Part shown: positions 37,385 through 49,003 of the stretch, piece by piece | Layout: each line of letters opens with the position of its first letter | How positions within the stretch are numbered: the first letter of the stretch is position 1 | From: Apricaphanius iberus | Lineage: Eukaryota > Chordata > Actinopteri > Cyprinodontiformes > Aphaniidae | Assembly: GCA_028564705.1 (NCBI GenBank) | Contig: JAPXFQ010002430.1 | Location: forward strand, 62,001 to 126,000 | Reading direction: 5' to 3' | Length of the DNA stretch: 64,000 nucleotides | The notes under the pieces: generated by a model | What the model saw: the letters and a program-made list of their open reading frames with translations, nothing else | The model's database searches: none | Told to the model about the DNA's origin: nothing | Position numbers and translations under genes: made by a program

Positions 37385-38070
37385 GTCTACCTAAAAAGTC
37401 CCTCAGAGGGGTGCAGCTGATCCAGAACGCTGCTGCTGGCGTCCACACTAGAACCTGAGCTGACTTTTATTCCACACACTAAAATTATTACTAAAATAGG
37501 TTTTTATCACCTAAAGAACATCACCAGACTCCGCCCAATTCTCTCTCTGACTAATACAGAGACACTAATGCAGCTTTTATCACCAGTAGAATCGATTACT
37601 GTAATGATCTCTGGTCTTCCCAAAAAGACTACCTCAGGTTTACAGCTTCTACAAACTCAGCAGCTCGTGTCCTGATGAAGACCAGGAGGAAGGAGCACAT
37701 TACATCGGTCTTAGAATCACTGCATTGGCTCCCCGTATGTTTTAGGATCCATTTTAAGGTTCTTTTAATGGTTTTTAAGTGTCTTAATGGTCTTGGGCCT
37801 TGGACCAGCCCTCCCTCCTCTGGGCGCCCTGGGTCGGTGCCTTGGCTGCTGCTGTTGATGCTGACGGCTCAATGATGGCGTTTCCTGAATCATCTGTACT
37901 CAGCCCATTGTTTGCTTTTGTTTACTGTTGCTTTTATGTGTGTGTGTGGGAGATGGGCTGGGCATCTCTATATTTGAGATGATGATTTTATTCTGGGTTT
38001 GGGTAGGGGGGGTGGGGTCATTTTAACCTGTAAAGCACTTTGAGAAGCTTTGTAGTTGGATTGATTGATT
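37385..38070 (+). mobile_element. LINE 3' fragment (L2/Rex1-like)
   Basis: Shifted frames spell GLPKKTTSGLQLLQ, RKEHITSVLESLHWLPV, RIHFKVLLMVFKCLNGLGP, the conserved C-terminal region of L2/Rex1-type ORF2. It is followed by a tail with AAGCACTTTGAGAAGC. A shorter copy of the QLIQNAAAGV block just before (37,390-37,455) suggests two joined fragments. 38,070-39,420 holds only an (AT)n run near 38,279-38,300 and no gene. Confidence 0.75.
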
Positions 38071-39424
38071 TCATTAATGAATTATCATACTTTGGAGAGA
38101 ATATCATTCATCCATTACCCATACATATTATTCTTGTAGGATGGGGGGGTCCAACAAGGAAGGGAGGAGTAAAACCTGGACAAGTTGCCAGGTCCATCAT
38201 AGCAGAACCAACCTTAAATTCTTTATTCTTAGCAAATATATCTCTGCCTAGACACAACCACTGAGGTCAACTTTTCTTATATATATATATATATATATTT
38301 AATGAAAATGTAATTAAAAGAATGTTTCTGAATTGCCTGCGTGGTCAGTTGGATCTAATACGGTGGAGGCATGGGCATGACAGACGTGAGGTACGTGTGG
38401 GAAACATCATCCACTTTTCCCATATCAGTGCTCTCTGTTCTTCTGCTGTTTCAGCCGTTTAGTTCATTTATATATGGTAACCTACTTTCTGAGCCGTCAT
38501 TAAACACATCTCAAGCATCAGACAATAGCTGGTAGGTGCAGCAGAACGAAGCAGAGCAGCACGTCCAGCAATCCACCAACCAGAACCAGGAAAAAGGCAA
38601 AAAACATTGCAGTTTATCAAACAAGGTGTAAGTTGAGTTATGCTGTTACATGCAGATATTATTAGCCTAGTTAATACCAGCTGGTTAACAATACTAATGT
38701 AACTAACTTCTCTAGCTAGTTCATGCTAGGAATAAACCAACTTCTTTTTCATTTCATTTTACTGCTTTTTATATTTTTAAAATAAAACTTTATTTCCACA
38801 GATGTTGGTCAGGGAGGTTCTGCACAGGTGGGACAGAATATAAGTGGCTGAGATCAAATATCTATGGAAGAAGACTTTTAGGTTAGTTTCCACAGTAACG
38901 TCACTACTAATCACCCTAGCTTTTTTTCAACATTTTCTTTATTTCTAATGCCACAATAGTAACGATGAGTCAGGGAGGAGACCAGAGGTCAGCAGCAGGG
39001 ACGATGATGATCCAAGGAGAGATTAGAACTTGCTAAGAAAAATAGATCCATAAATGGGAGAACCCAGGCGGGAATCAGGACAGGATTTTCTTCAGAATTA
39101 CTCTCATGATTCTATCAGGTTCATCACCACAACCAGAAATCCTGACGCCCTTTTGTTCATAGTTCAATAAACTTTGGCCATCTCCCTTCACACCATATAA
39201 GTTATACTAATCTATCGAAGTAGATTATTGTGTTTGTTCTGATAATTCCACTGAGTTATGTGTTTCTGCTGAGCAGGTAGAACCTCGTAACTAGTATTTA
39301 ATAAGTGTTTAAATATTAATACTGCTGATAACTAAGCCAGCTGACTCCTGGTGCAACAGTTTAATCCCCACTAAATAATGAGACACAGACCAGTTTCTGA
39401 ACTCAGGGCAGATAAACCTGATTA

Positions 39425-40263
39425 TCAACAAGCTTTATTCATCAGAGAGTATAGTCATCATCATCTTCATCAGTCCTGTTGCTATGGGCCTGTGTCCTGG
39501 ACTGCAGAGGCTGTGGACATGCAGCAGAGCCAAGCAGACAGACAGCTGGACAGACAGGAGCAGAGAGGTAGACGGGTGGACAGGAAGTGAGGTGGAGGGG
39601 ACGACAGGTGGACAGGAGGTGGACAGACAGGTGGGCAGGACGTGGACAGACAGGAGCAGAGAGGTAGACGGGTGGACAGGAAGTGAGGTAGAGGGGACGA
39701 CAGGTGGACAGGAGGTGGGCAGGACGTGGACAGACAGGAGCAGAGAGGTAGACAGGTGGACAGGAAGTGAGGTACAGAGGATGAGAGGTGGACAGACATT
39801 TGGACAGGAGGGGGACAGACAGGTGGGCAGGACATGGACAGACAGGAGCAGAGAGGTAGACAGGTGGACAGGAAGTGAGGTAGAGGGGACGACAGGAGGA
39901 CAGGATGTGGACAGACAGGTGGGCAGGACGTGGACAGACAGGAGCAGAGAGGTAGACGGGTGGACAGGAAGTGAGGTAGAGGGGACGACAGGTGGACAGG
40001 AGGTGGACAGACAGGTGGGCAGGACGTGGACAGACAGGAGCAGAGAGGTAGACGGGTGGACAGGAAGTGAGGTAGAGGGGACGACAGGTGGACAGGAGGT
40101 GGGCAGGACATGGACAGACAGGAGCAGAGAGCTAGACAGGTGGACAGGAAGTGAGGTAGAGAAGATGAGAGGTGGACAGACATTTGGACAGGAGGGGGAC
40201 AGGAGGTGTAGCCAGGTAGCTATAGTTTTATTTACAGACATGAAGTCAGATGCATTAGAACAA
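39425..40263 (-). other. nacc2: nacc2 3' UTR with poly(A) signal
   Basis: Minus-strand AATAAA at 39,432-39,437 (plus AGCTTTATTCATC) follows the nacc2 stop by about 830 nt. Nearly all of the UTR is the minisatellite at 39,536-40,212. Confidence 0.65.
39536..40212. repeat. Minisatellite in nacc2 3' UTR, 85-106-bp units
   Basis: About seven copies of a composite unit: GAGAGGTAGACGGGTGGACAG, GAAGTGAGGTAGAGGGGACG, ACAGGTGGACAGGAGGTGG and GCAGGACGTGGACAGACAGG. Spacing of the GAGGTAGAC anchor varies between 85 and 106 bp. On the transcript strand it is C/U-rich (CCACCTGTC repeats). Frames through it are repeat artefacts. Confidence 0.9.
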
Positions 40264-40865
40264 TTATTGGCTGTCTTCCGTAGGCTCCTCCCCCTTCATA
40301 TCTGTGTCAGCCAATCCCCTGTGAGAGGGGGCGGGCTCTGCAGGCTGAGGGGAGGGATGAGAGGAGGAAGAGGAAGAGGAGGAGGACAGGGAGGAGGACA
40401 AGGAGAGGGGGAGGTCTGGAGGCTGTTCCGTCTGTTGCCTCCCGTCTCCATCTGCTTCTCCTCCCATAAGCCCCTCCTCCTTCTCCTCCTCCTCCTGCCC
40501 CCCCTCTCTTCCTCTTTGAGACGCGGTGAACTGCAGGTGATGAAGGTGCGCCTCCTTCTCCCCGGCCGCCTCCCTCTCACGGCGTTCCAGGAAGAGCGGA
40601 GCCTCCAGAGCGAGGTAGGAAGCGCCGAGCTGCCGGAGGTCCAGCTCAAAGGGGCTGCCGCTGGGCCGATCGCCTCCTGCTCCTCCTCCACCTCTCTTAC
40701 CCTTACGGGGGTGGGAGGACACTGGGGAGGGGAGGCCATCGGGGAGGAGCGACTGGATCTTTGGGAGCCAACGTTTACGAACTCTGCGGGCGTTGGTGCA
40801 CATGTCGGCGGCAATGACGTTCATCTCACTTTCCTTGAAGTTAGGAGCAAAGTTCTGACAGTACA
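40264..40865 (-). CDS. nacc2: nacc2 last exon: conserved YCQNFAP block and acidic/Ser tail
   Basis: Starts [19 protein letters not shown], then [20 protein letters not shown] (near-identical to NACC proteins). A low-complexity Gly/Glu/Ser tail follows, ending EEPTEDSQ and TAA. Acceptor CTCCTCAG. Confidence 0.93.
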
Positions 40866-43800
40866 CTGAGGAGGAGGTGGAGGTGGAGGAGGAGGTGGAG
40901 CAGGAAAACAGGTTTCAGTGTGTGAAGGAGGCGTTAGCAGCAGATTCTGACAGAGACTCTTACGTTTGACTGTGTTCAACACCCGGTTGTCCAGAGGTTT
41001 CCGACTGGGATCATTGGTGGAGGAGCGAATCCCTGTCCCACAGCTATTGGCCAGAGTGTTTCTATGGAAACCAAAATAACCCAATCAGAGAGAGTTTGGG
41101 AGTAAATGTGTCTGATGAGTCTGCAGGAATAAACACACAAAGTGGTCTGATGTACTCAGGTGAGACGGACCTGGGGGGCCCTGTGTTGCTGTGTATATCT
41201 GACAGGTAAAGGTAAACCAGTCTTCTAGCCGTGCGGCCAGGTGTGTCGGTCTCAGGTAACATCTCACCTGTCGAAGAAGGTGGCCAGCAGCCTCCTGAGC
41301 AGCACCTTGTGTTTGACGCCAGCACAAAGGTGGCAGTTCATCAGCTGACCTCGTGTCATGAACACACCTGAACCTGAACACACCACAAGGTGTCAACAAG
41401 TCACATGATCCGACCGATTCTCTGTTGCCATGGCAACGGTCAGGCAACCCACCTGCTACCAGCTCCACTTTCTCTCCAGGATCCCCCTCGGTGTAGAGCG
41501 ACGGGTGGCAGCGGTACCCGATCTGGCTGATCAGACTGGCAGGGAGGGCCATGTTGTCCCGGCCAACCAGAACGCAGGGCCGTCGCTCGTTAGCCAATGG
41601 GAGGGGCAGCAGCTCCAGTTTTTCTTGAACTAAACCAATGAAAAGTTAAGACAGGAGGAGCTAAATACCTACAATACTGAACAGTTACAAAGAGGAAAAA
41701 AAACTAGTTGAAGGAGGTCTGGCGTCGCTGAGTCATCGATTCTAAAGGTCCCAGGCCCCTTTGTCAACGGTTATAAAGGTCCCAGGCCACTGACTCAACG
41801 GTTATAAAGGTCCCAGGCCACTGAGTCAATGGTTATAAAGGTCCCAGGCCCCTCAGTCAATGGTTCTAAAGGTCCTAGGCCCCTGAGTCAATGGTTCTAA
41901 AGGTCCCACGCACCTGACTCAATGGTTATAAAGGTCCTAGGCCCCTGACTCAATGGTTCTAAAGGTCCCAGGCCACTGAGTCAACGGTTCTAAAGGTCCC
42001 AGGCCACTGAGTCAACGGTTATAAAGGTCCTAGGCCCCTGAGTCAATGGTTCTAAAGGTCCCACGCACCTTACTCAATGGTTATAAAGGTCCTAGGCCCC
42101 TGACTCAATGGTTCTAAAGGTCCCACGCACCTGACTCAATGGTTATAAAGGTCCTAGGCCCCTGACTCAATGGTTCTAAAGGTCCCAGGCCACTGAGTCA
42201 ACGGTTCTAAAGGTCCCAGGCCACTGAGACAATGGTTATAAAGGTCCCAGGCCCCTCAGTCAATGGTTCTAAAGGTCCTAGGCCCCTGAGTCAATGGTTC
42301 TAAAGGTCCCACGCACCTGACTCAATGGTTATAAAGGTCCTAGGCCCCTGACTCAATGGTTCTAAAGGTCCCAGGCCACTGAGTCAACGGTTATAAAGGT
42401 CCCAGGCCACTGAGTCAACGGTTATAAAGGTCCCAGGCCACTGAGTCAATGGTTATAAAGGTCCCAGGCCCCTCAGTCAATGGTTCTAAAGGTCCTAGGC
42501 CCCTGAGTCAATGGTTCTAAAGGTCCCACGCACCTGACTCAATGGTTATAAAGGTCCTAGGCCCCTGACTCAATGGTTCTAAAGGTCCCAGGCCATTGAG
42601 TCAACGGTTCTAAAGGTCCCAGGCCACTGAGTCAACGGTTATAAAGGTCCCAGGCCCCTGAGTCAATGGTTCTAAAGGTCCTAGGCCCCTGAGTCAATGG
42701 TACTAAAGGTCCCACGCACCTGACTCAATGGTTATAAAGGTCCTAGGCCCCTGACTCAATGGTTCTAAAGGTCCCAGGCCACTGAGTCAACGGTTCTAAA
42801 GGTCCCAGGCCCCTCAGTCAATGGTTCTAAAGGTCCTAGGCCCCTGAGTCAATGGTTCTAAAGGTCCCACGCACCTGACTCAATGGTTATAAAGGTCCTA
42901 GGCCCCTGACTCAATGGTTCTAAAGGTCCCAGGCCACTGAGTCAACGGTTCTAAAGGTCCCAGGCCACTGAGTCAATGGTTATAAAGGTCCCAGGCCCCT
43001 CAGTCAATGGTTCTAAAGGTCCTAGGCCCCTGAGTCAATGGTTCTAAAGGTCCCACACACCTGACTCAATGGTTATAAAGGTCCTAGGCCCCTGACTCAA
43101 TGGTTCTAAAGGTCCCAGGCCACTGAGTCAACGGTTATAAAGGTCCCAGGCCACTGAGTCAACGGTTCTAAAGGTCCCAGGCCACTGAGTCAACGGTTAT
43201 AAAGGTCCCAGGCCCCTGAGTCAATGGTTATAAAGGTCCTAGGCCCCTGAGTCAATGGTACTAAAGGTCCCACGCACCTGACTCAATAGTTATAAAGGTC
43301 CTCGGCCCCTGACTCAATGGTTCTAAAGGTCCCAGGCCCCTGAGTCAACGGTTCTAAAGGTCCCAGGCCCCAGAGTCAATGGTTCTAAAGGTCCTAGTCA
43401 ACTGAGTCAACGGTTATAAAGGTCCCAGAACCCCTGAGTCAACGGTTATAAAGGTCCCAGGCCCCTGAGTCAATGGTTCTAAAGGTCCCAGGCCCCTGAG
43501 TCAATGGTTCTAAAGGTCCCAGGCCCCTGAGTCAACGGTTATAAAGGTCCCAGAACCCCTGAGTCAACGGTTATAAAGGTCCCAGGCCCCTGAGTCAGCG
43601 GTTATAAAGGTCCCAGGCCCCTGAGTCAATGGTTATAAAGGTCCTAGAACCCCTGAGTCAATGGTTATAAAGGTCCCAGGCCACTGAGTCAACGGTTATA
43701 AAGATCGTAGGCCCCTGAGTCAATGGTTATAAAGGTCCTAGAACCCCTGAGTCAATGGTTATAAAGGTCCCAGGCCACTGAGTCAACGGTTATAAAGGTC

Positions 43801-46800
43801 CCAGAACCCCTGAGTCAACAGTTCTACAGGTCCCAGGCCACTGAGTCAACGGTTATAAAGGTCCCAGAACCCCTGAGTCAACAGTTCTACAGGTCCCAGG
43901 CCCCTGAGTCAATGGTTCTAAAGGTCCCAGGCCACTGAGTCAACGGTTCGGAAGGTCCCAGGCCCCTGAATCAATGGTTCTAAAGGTCCCAGGCCCCTGA
44001 GCCAACAGTTCTAAAGGACCCAGGCCACTGAATATATAAATAAATACCCAGAACTTGGCAAAAGGTACTAGTGGAGAGACGCCTTAAGACACCCAAGGAA
44101 AGGACACTATACACTCATTTATACATCCCATATACACTCTATACTCCCAGGTCCAGGCACCGATGCCCTAGCAAAACCAAAACCAAACAGCCTGTCCTAT
44201 CTCTCTCCTGGAACCCAACCCCAAGGGAGGCCACTAGCACAACCATCAGGGGCCCCCGTGCCGAGGCAGGATCCCAGTGCCACCAATGGCTAAAATACTC
44301 CAGCAACATACCCAACCAGACCAGGAATAGGCCAAAACCCCGGGCGGCAAACCCACCAGTCCTCGGCGACTACCATCCGATGGCCCAGCAAGAAACAGAA
44401 CCCAGCACCCTCACCTACCCGCCCTGCACGTCCAGCCACCGGCCAGTCCACCGTGGAGCCCGACCTAGTCAAATGCCTAACCCCAGCACCCCGCAGCGCA
44501 CAAGGACCGAGACCCAGGAGCTATTTCCAGTGCCAAAAGGACCAACCGGGTCCGGAGACGCCGCTCACCCACCGCATCCACCAGCCATCACCCCAACGTC
44601 TAACTAAAGGAGGGGGCACACCAGGAACTGGCGACGAGAACCAGCCCACAGAGGTGGAAAAAGGCGGCAGCACATCCCAGACGCTTTTCGACCACCACCC
44701 CCACCAGCCAGCGGACAGCACCAGAGGCCACCCATACCGGCCAAGCACCGGTCAGGACCGCAGCTAAAGGATGCAGTGCCCAAAGCCCCGACCCCCAAAG
44801 CCCACCCTAGACCCATCCAGGAGCGGCGCAATCCGCCCGTGCAACTCCCCTAAAGCATGCAGTAGCCACCAGCCAAGGCCACCAAAGTAGAGAGGTGCTT
44901 AGGGAAATGGCCCAAGCCCAACTGAAGTTTTATATTTATATTTATTTATATATGAAACTAATATGTAAAAACATTACACAGTTTACAACTATATGTCTTA
45001 CTGCACGTACCTACAGCATGATAGGAGTAAATGTAAACTGATTAGATATTTCACATGCAATTAAAGGAATTTAGTGACGTCAGCATTTTATTTTGCCATC
45101 AGTGGCTGACCCTAGCCCTAGAAATGGACCCTTAAACATGACTGGGCAGAAGGAACTCACTGTAGGGGTTTCCAGTGTGACCATAGATGTGTTGGTAGAG
45201 TCCAGGATGGACTGTGTTCCCATAGTAATCGTCTTCCAGCTCCTCTTCAGTTGGAGGGTGGGAGAGAGGCGAGTCGGTGGGGATGCTAGATCCTCCTGGA
45301 CTGGAGTGCCCCCCGCCCGCTAGCAGGTATGACTGCAGGCCTGGAACCAAAGCCCCACCTGCAGTCAGGTAACACAGAGCGCTGCTCCTGGAGGACTGCA
45401 GCTCCCCGACCAGGTCAACTCTGATGGAGACAGACAATTGAGGGTTGATCCCCTTTTCTTTGTGGAATGAGACTAAACAACCACAGGGCGAGAGAAGAAA
45501 GGCAGAAACAGAGCGACACTGACAAGAGCAATGAAGAAAAGTTTAAACACAAAAACTAAAGACGGAAAAAGTAAATACTAAAGATACAAGACCAAAGACT
45601 AAAGCTAAAAATAAATATATAAAAAACTAGAATAAATAAAAACCTCGTAAAGATTAAAAAGTCTAAATACTATGGAAAAAAATACAAAATAAAGAAAACA
45701 CTAAAGACTAAACATTAAAAAGACTAAAATAAAAAAGTAAACGCTATTGAAAGAAGACTAAAGACTGAAGAACAATAAATAATTCTATTTTAAAAAGAAG
45801 TAAAAACCTAGTAACAATTAAAACGTCTAAAGACTAGAGGAAGATATTTAAGAATTATGTAAAAATTAAGAAATAACAAAACCAAAGAAGACAAAATATT
45901 GCAAGAAAAAATTAGCTCATAAATCTTATTCTAACACCAAGAGATTCATCCGTCCAGCTAGCAGCACGCCTGACTGGTAACAACAAAGGTTTGAATGATA
46001 ATGCGCTTCCTACCTGGCCTCCTCTGCTCCTCCGTCTCCTCCTCCTTTATGCTCAGCCGGAGGAGTATCGGATCTCTCCTGCTTGATCCTGCTGACGGCC
46101 AGCAGCAGCTCCTCTGGGCTGAGAGACGGTTGGTCAGGACTGACCTCCCGCAGCTGGGGGGTGCTGCGCTGCTGCACCACAGGGACATCAAACCCTCCGA
46201 GCTCGTCTGCTGAGGTCGTCTGTTTTACATCCACAGTTCAAGAAAATATGTGTGAGAATGATGTTCAACATCTGACTCTGAGTTTATCACAGCTAAAACT
46301 TTAGGTCTAAGGAATCTGCAGTTACTCCAACATCCAGCAGAGGGTGCTGTCTGATATGGGGAGTTTGACATGTTTCATTTCAGATCATCCTCATCATGAT
46401 GAAGATCATTATCCAGCAGATGAAGACCATCCAGCCTCCTCCTTCTCTTCCTCTGTCCATGATGGAGGACACCAAGATGGACAGAATCAAGATGGAGGAA
46501 ACTGGGATGGAGGAAACCATGATGGACAGAACCATGATGGACAGAACAAAGATGGAGGAAACCATGATGGACAGAACCATGATGGACAGAACCATGATGG
46601 ACAGAAAAAGATGGAGGAAACCATGATGGACAGAACCATGATGGACAGAACAAAGATGGAGGAAACCATGATGGACAGAACCATGATGGACAGAACCAAG
46701 AAGGAGGAAACCATGATGGACAGAACCAAGATGGAGGAATCCAAGATGGAGGAAACCATGATGGACAGAACCAAGATGGACAGAACAAAGATGGAGGAAA

Positions 46801-49003
46801 CCGAGATGGACAGAACCAAGATGGACAGAACAAAGATGGAGGAAACCATGATGGACAGAACCATGATGGAGGAATCCAAGATGGACAGAACCAAGATGGA
46901 CAGAACCAAGATGGACAGAACAAAGATGGACAGAACAAAGATGGAGGAAACCATGATGGACAGAACCATGATGGACAGAACAAAGATGGAGGAAACCATG
47001 ACGGACAGAACCATGATGGACAGAACCATGATGGACAGAACAAAGATGGAGGAAACCATGATGGACAGAACCAAGATGGACAGAACAAAGATGGAGGAAA
47101 CCAAAATGGATAGAATCATGATGGACAGAACCAAGATGGAGGAAACCATGACGGACAGAACCATGATGGACAGAACCATGATGGACAGAACAAAGATGGG
47201 GGAAACCATGATGGACAGAACCAAGATGGACAGAACAAAGATGGAGGAAACCATGATGGACAGAACCATGATGGACAGAACCATGATGGAGGAAACCATG
47301 ATGGACAGAACCAAGATGGAGGAAACCAAGATGGATAGAACCATGATGGACAGAACAAAGATGGAGGAAACCATGATGGACAGAACCATGATGGACAGAA
47401 CCAAGATGGACAGAACCATGATGGACAGAACCAAGATGGAGGAAACCATGATGGACAGAACCATGATGGACAGAACAAAGATGGAGGAAACCGAGATGGA
47501 CAGAACCATGATGGACAGAACAAAGATGGAGGAAACCGAGATGGACAGAACCATGATGGACCGAACAAAGATGGAGGAATCCAAGATGGAGGAATCCAAG
47601 ATGGAGGAAACAAAGATGAGGAAACCATGATGGACAGAACCAAGAAGGAGAAATCCAAGATGGAGGAAACCAAGGTGAGGAAACCATGATGGACAGAACC
47701 AAGATGGACAGAACAAAGATGGAGGAATCCATGATGTACAGAACCAAGATGGAGGAAACTGGGATGGAGGAAACCATGATGGACAGAACCAAGATGGAGG
47801 AAACCAAGATGGACAGAACCATGATGAACAGAACAAAGATGGAGGAAACCGAGATGGACAGAACCATGATGGACAGAACAAAGATGGAGGAATTCAAGAT
47901 GGAGGAATCCAAGATGGAGGAAACAAAGATGAGGAAACCATGATGGACAGAACCAAGAAGGAGAAATCCAAGATGGAGGAAACCAAGGAGAGGAAACCAT
48001 GATGGACAGAACCAAGATGGAGGAAACCGAGATGGAGGAAACCATGATGGAGGAATCCAAGATGGAGGAATCCAAGATGGAGGAAACCATGATGGACAGA
48101 ACCAAGATGGACAGAACCATGATGGACAGAACAAAGATGGACTGAACCATGATGGACAGAACCAAGATGGAGGAAACCATGATGGACAGTACCAAGATGG
48201 ACAGAACCATGATAGACATGATAACCTCTCAGCAACTACCAGGCACGGTGGAGGATAAGTAATGCCCTGGACTTCGGTGTATTTTGGTGTTATTAAAAGG
48301 ACCATGATCCTCGCTGAATGTGAGTCCATCTGTACAACAGCTGACGCTTGAGCCAAACTGGGTCATCATCAGAACCAAGATCCAAACACAGCAGCAGGTC
48401 CTGTGGTCTCCAAGGTCCAGACCTCAGTCTGAAATGCTGCAGTGAGAATTTTGGACCAAGCTTCCTCCAAACAATGTAGGAGTTTCAGCTGCTGGAGGCG
48501 GCCTCACCAAGCGATGGGGTGGTGTTGGTGACATGATGGGTGGATGGATGGGTGGAGGAGCTCACCTGAGAGTCACAGCACAGAGGAGAGGAAGACGAGG
48601 AAGTCTTCATCATCATCAGCTCCATCCCTCGCTCCACGATGTTCTGGATCTGGAGGTAGCCGGCGGTATACATGAGGACCAGCTGTTCGCTGGCGGCCAT
48701 GCTCAGGCGTCCCGTGTAGCAGAAGGACAGGATCTGCTGGAAACACGTCGGCGTTACCGACGACGGCAGCTCAAACACCGCCTGGGTGTAGGACGGCGAG
48801 GAAGAGAGGTCGGCCGCGGAGCTGAACAGGTCTCTGAAGTAGAGCGAGGACGCCGCCAGGATGGCCCGGTGCGCCTTGAAGGACTGACCCTGGACCAGGA
48901 TGGAGACGTCGCAGTACTGGCCCAGCAGCCGCTGCTCGTTCAGGCTCCCCAGGACGCTGCTGCCGAAGTCGGGGATCTCCACCTGCAGCAGCCCCTCCGC
49001 CAT
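40264..49003 (-). CDS. nacc2: NACC2-like BTB/BEN transcriptional regulator (7 coding exons, 628 aa)
   Basis: A nuclear corepressor-type protein: the BTB/POZ domain mediates dimerisation and corepressor contact, and the BEN domain binds DNA or protein. Exons are 49003-48566, 46219-46014, 45420-45161, 41629-41453, 41373-41268, 41061-40964 and 40865-40264. All junctions are GT-AG and 1,887 nt stay in frame. BTB is residues 1-130 ([39 protein letters not shown]), with a Ser-rich insertion. IKQE near residue 192 is a sumoylation-type motif. BEN spans about 320-430 and includes [21 protein letters not shown] and [11 protein letters not shown] blocks. FEL-P-CFQQ and ASEQLV favour NACC2 over NACC1. 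Human NACC2 is 587 residues; the C-terminal tail here is Glu/Ser/Gly-rich and diverged. Neighbour qsox2 supports the 9q34.3 assignment. Confidence 0.93.
40964..41061 (-). CDS. nacc2: nacc2 exon 6: BEN domain, C-terminal part
   Basis: Encodes [19 protein letters not shown] and [14 protein letters not shown], highly conserved BEN sequence. Flanked by TCCATAG and AAAC|GTAAGA. Confidence 0.94.
41268..41373 (-). CDS. nacc2: nacc2 exon 5: BEN domain
   Basis: Encodes [18 protein letters not shown], then [16 protein letters not shown]. Two acceptors six bases apart (TTCAG|GTTCAG|GTG) are possible; the upstream one gives the family's VAGSGV. Donor ACAG|GTGAGA. Confidence 0.93.
41453..41629 (-). CDS. 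nacc2: nacc2 exon 4: start of BEN domain
   Basis: Encodes [18 protein letters not shown], then [20 protein letters not shown] and [20 protein letters not shown]. Acceptor GGTTTAG, donor GCAG|GTGGGT. Confidence 0.93.
41720..44028. repeat. 31-bp minisatellite with AP-1 and TATA-like motifs, nacc2 intron 3
   Basis: About 74 units, consensus GGTTATAAAGGTCCCAGG + CCACTGAGTCAAC (31 bp). Most units contain TGAGTCA or its complement TGACTCA (AP-1 consensus). The unit alternates TTATAAAGG with TTCTAAAGG, so only part of the units have TATAAA. Recurring blocks of several variant units show higher-order structure. It begins about 90 bp from exon 4. Confidence 0.95.
44040..44930. repeat. Unclassified A/C-rich, T-poor block
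   Basis: The plus strand is dominated by A and C (CCAACC, CCAGCA, ACCCAC) with very little T, unlike its surroundings. No open frame resembles a protein family. It may be the body of a dispersed repeat; boundaries are judged from composition only. Confidence 0.45.
45161..45420 (-). CDS. nacc2: nacc2 exon 3: linker
   Basis: Encodes [19 protein letters not shown] onward, an acidic patch [11 protein letters not shown] and [12 protein letters not shown] just before BEN, as in NACC proteins. Flanked by CCATCAG and TACA|GTGAGT. Confidence 0.9.
45440..45930. repeat. A-rich low-complexity tract (CTAAAGA repeats)
   Basis: An irregular quasi-tandem tract of AAAGACTAAA-type words in nacc2 intron 2. 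No coding content. Confidence 0.6.
46014..46219 (-). CDS. nacc2: nacc2 exon 2: linker with sumoylation-type motif
   Basis: Encodes [19 protein letters not shown] to GAEEA, including [18 protein letters not shown] fits the psi-K-x-E sumoylation consensus. Flanked by AAAACAG and CCAG|GTAGGA. Less conserved than the BTB and BEN parts. Confidence 0.85.
46458..48212. repeat. 1.75-kb minisatellite of 15-bp units, nacc2 intron 1
   Basis: Two interspersed 15-bp forms, AAGATGGAGGAAACC and ATGATGGACAGAACC, in shuffled order. Since the unit is five codons, long frames run through both strands ([10 protein letters not shown] on plus, [10 protein letters not shown] on minus). A segment near 47.6 kb recurs near 47.95 kb. 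Confidence 0.95.
48566..49003 (-). CDS. nacc2: nacc2 first coding exon: BTB/POZ domain
   Basis: The ATG at 49003 starts [19 protein letters not shown]. The BTB fold runs to IVERGMELM, and CCDSQ precedes the donor CAG|GTGAGC. An insertion ([14 protein letters not shown]) follows LYFRDLF. A 5' UTR splice acceptor TTTCCCTCCCAG lies about 28 bp upstream of the ATG. Confidence 0.95.

Noticed and set aside
39484..40869. 461-codon plus-strand frame
   Set aside because: The first half is minisatellite, the second half is the antisense of the nacc2 last exon.
44071..44607. 178-codon plus-strand frame
   Set aside because: It reflects T-poor composition (few stop codons) and has no recognisable domain.
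46344..48356. Frames of 428, 658, 464 and 367 codons
   Set aside because: Translations of a 15-bp repeat in a nacc2 intron, with no non-repeat domain.
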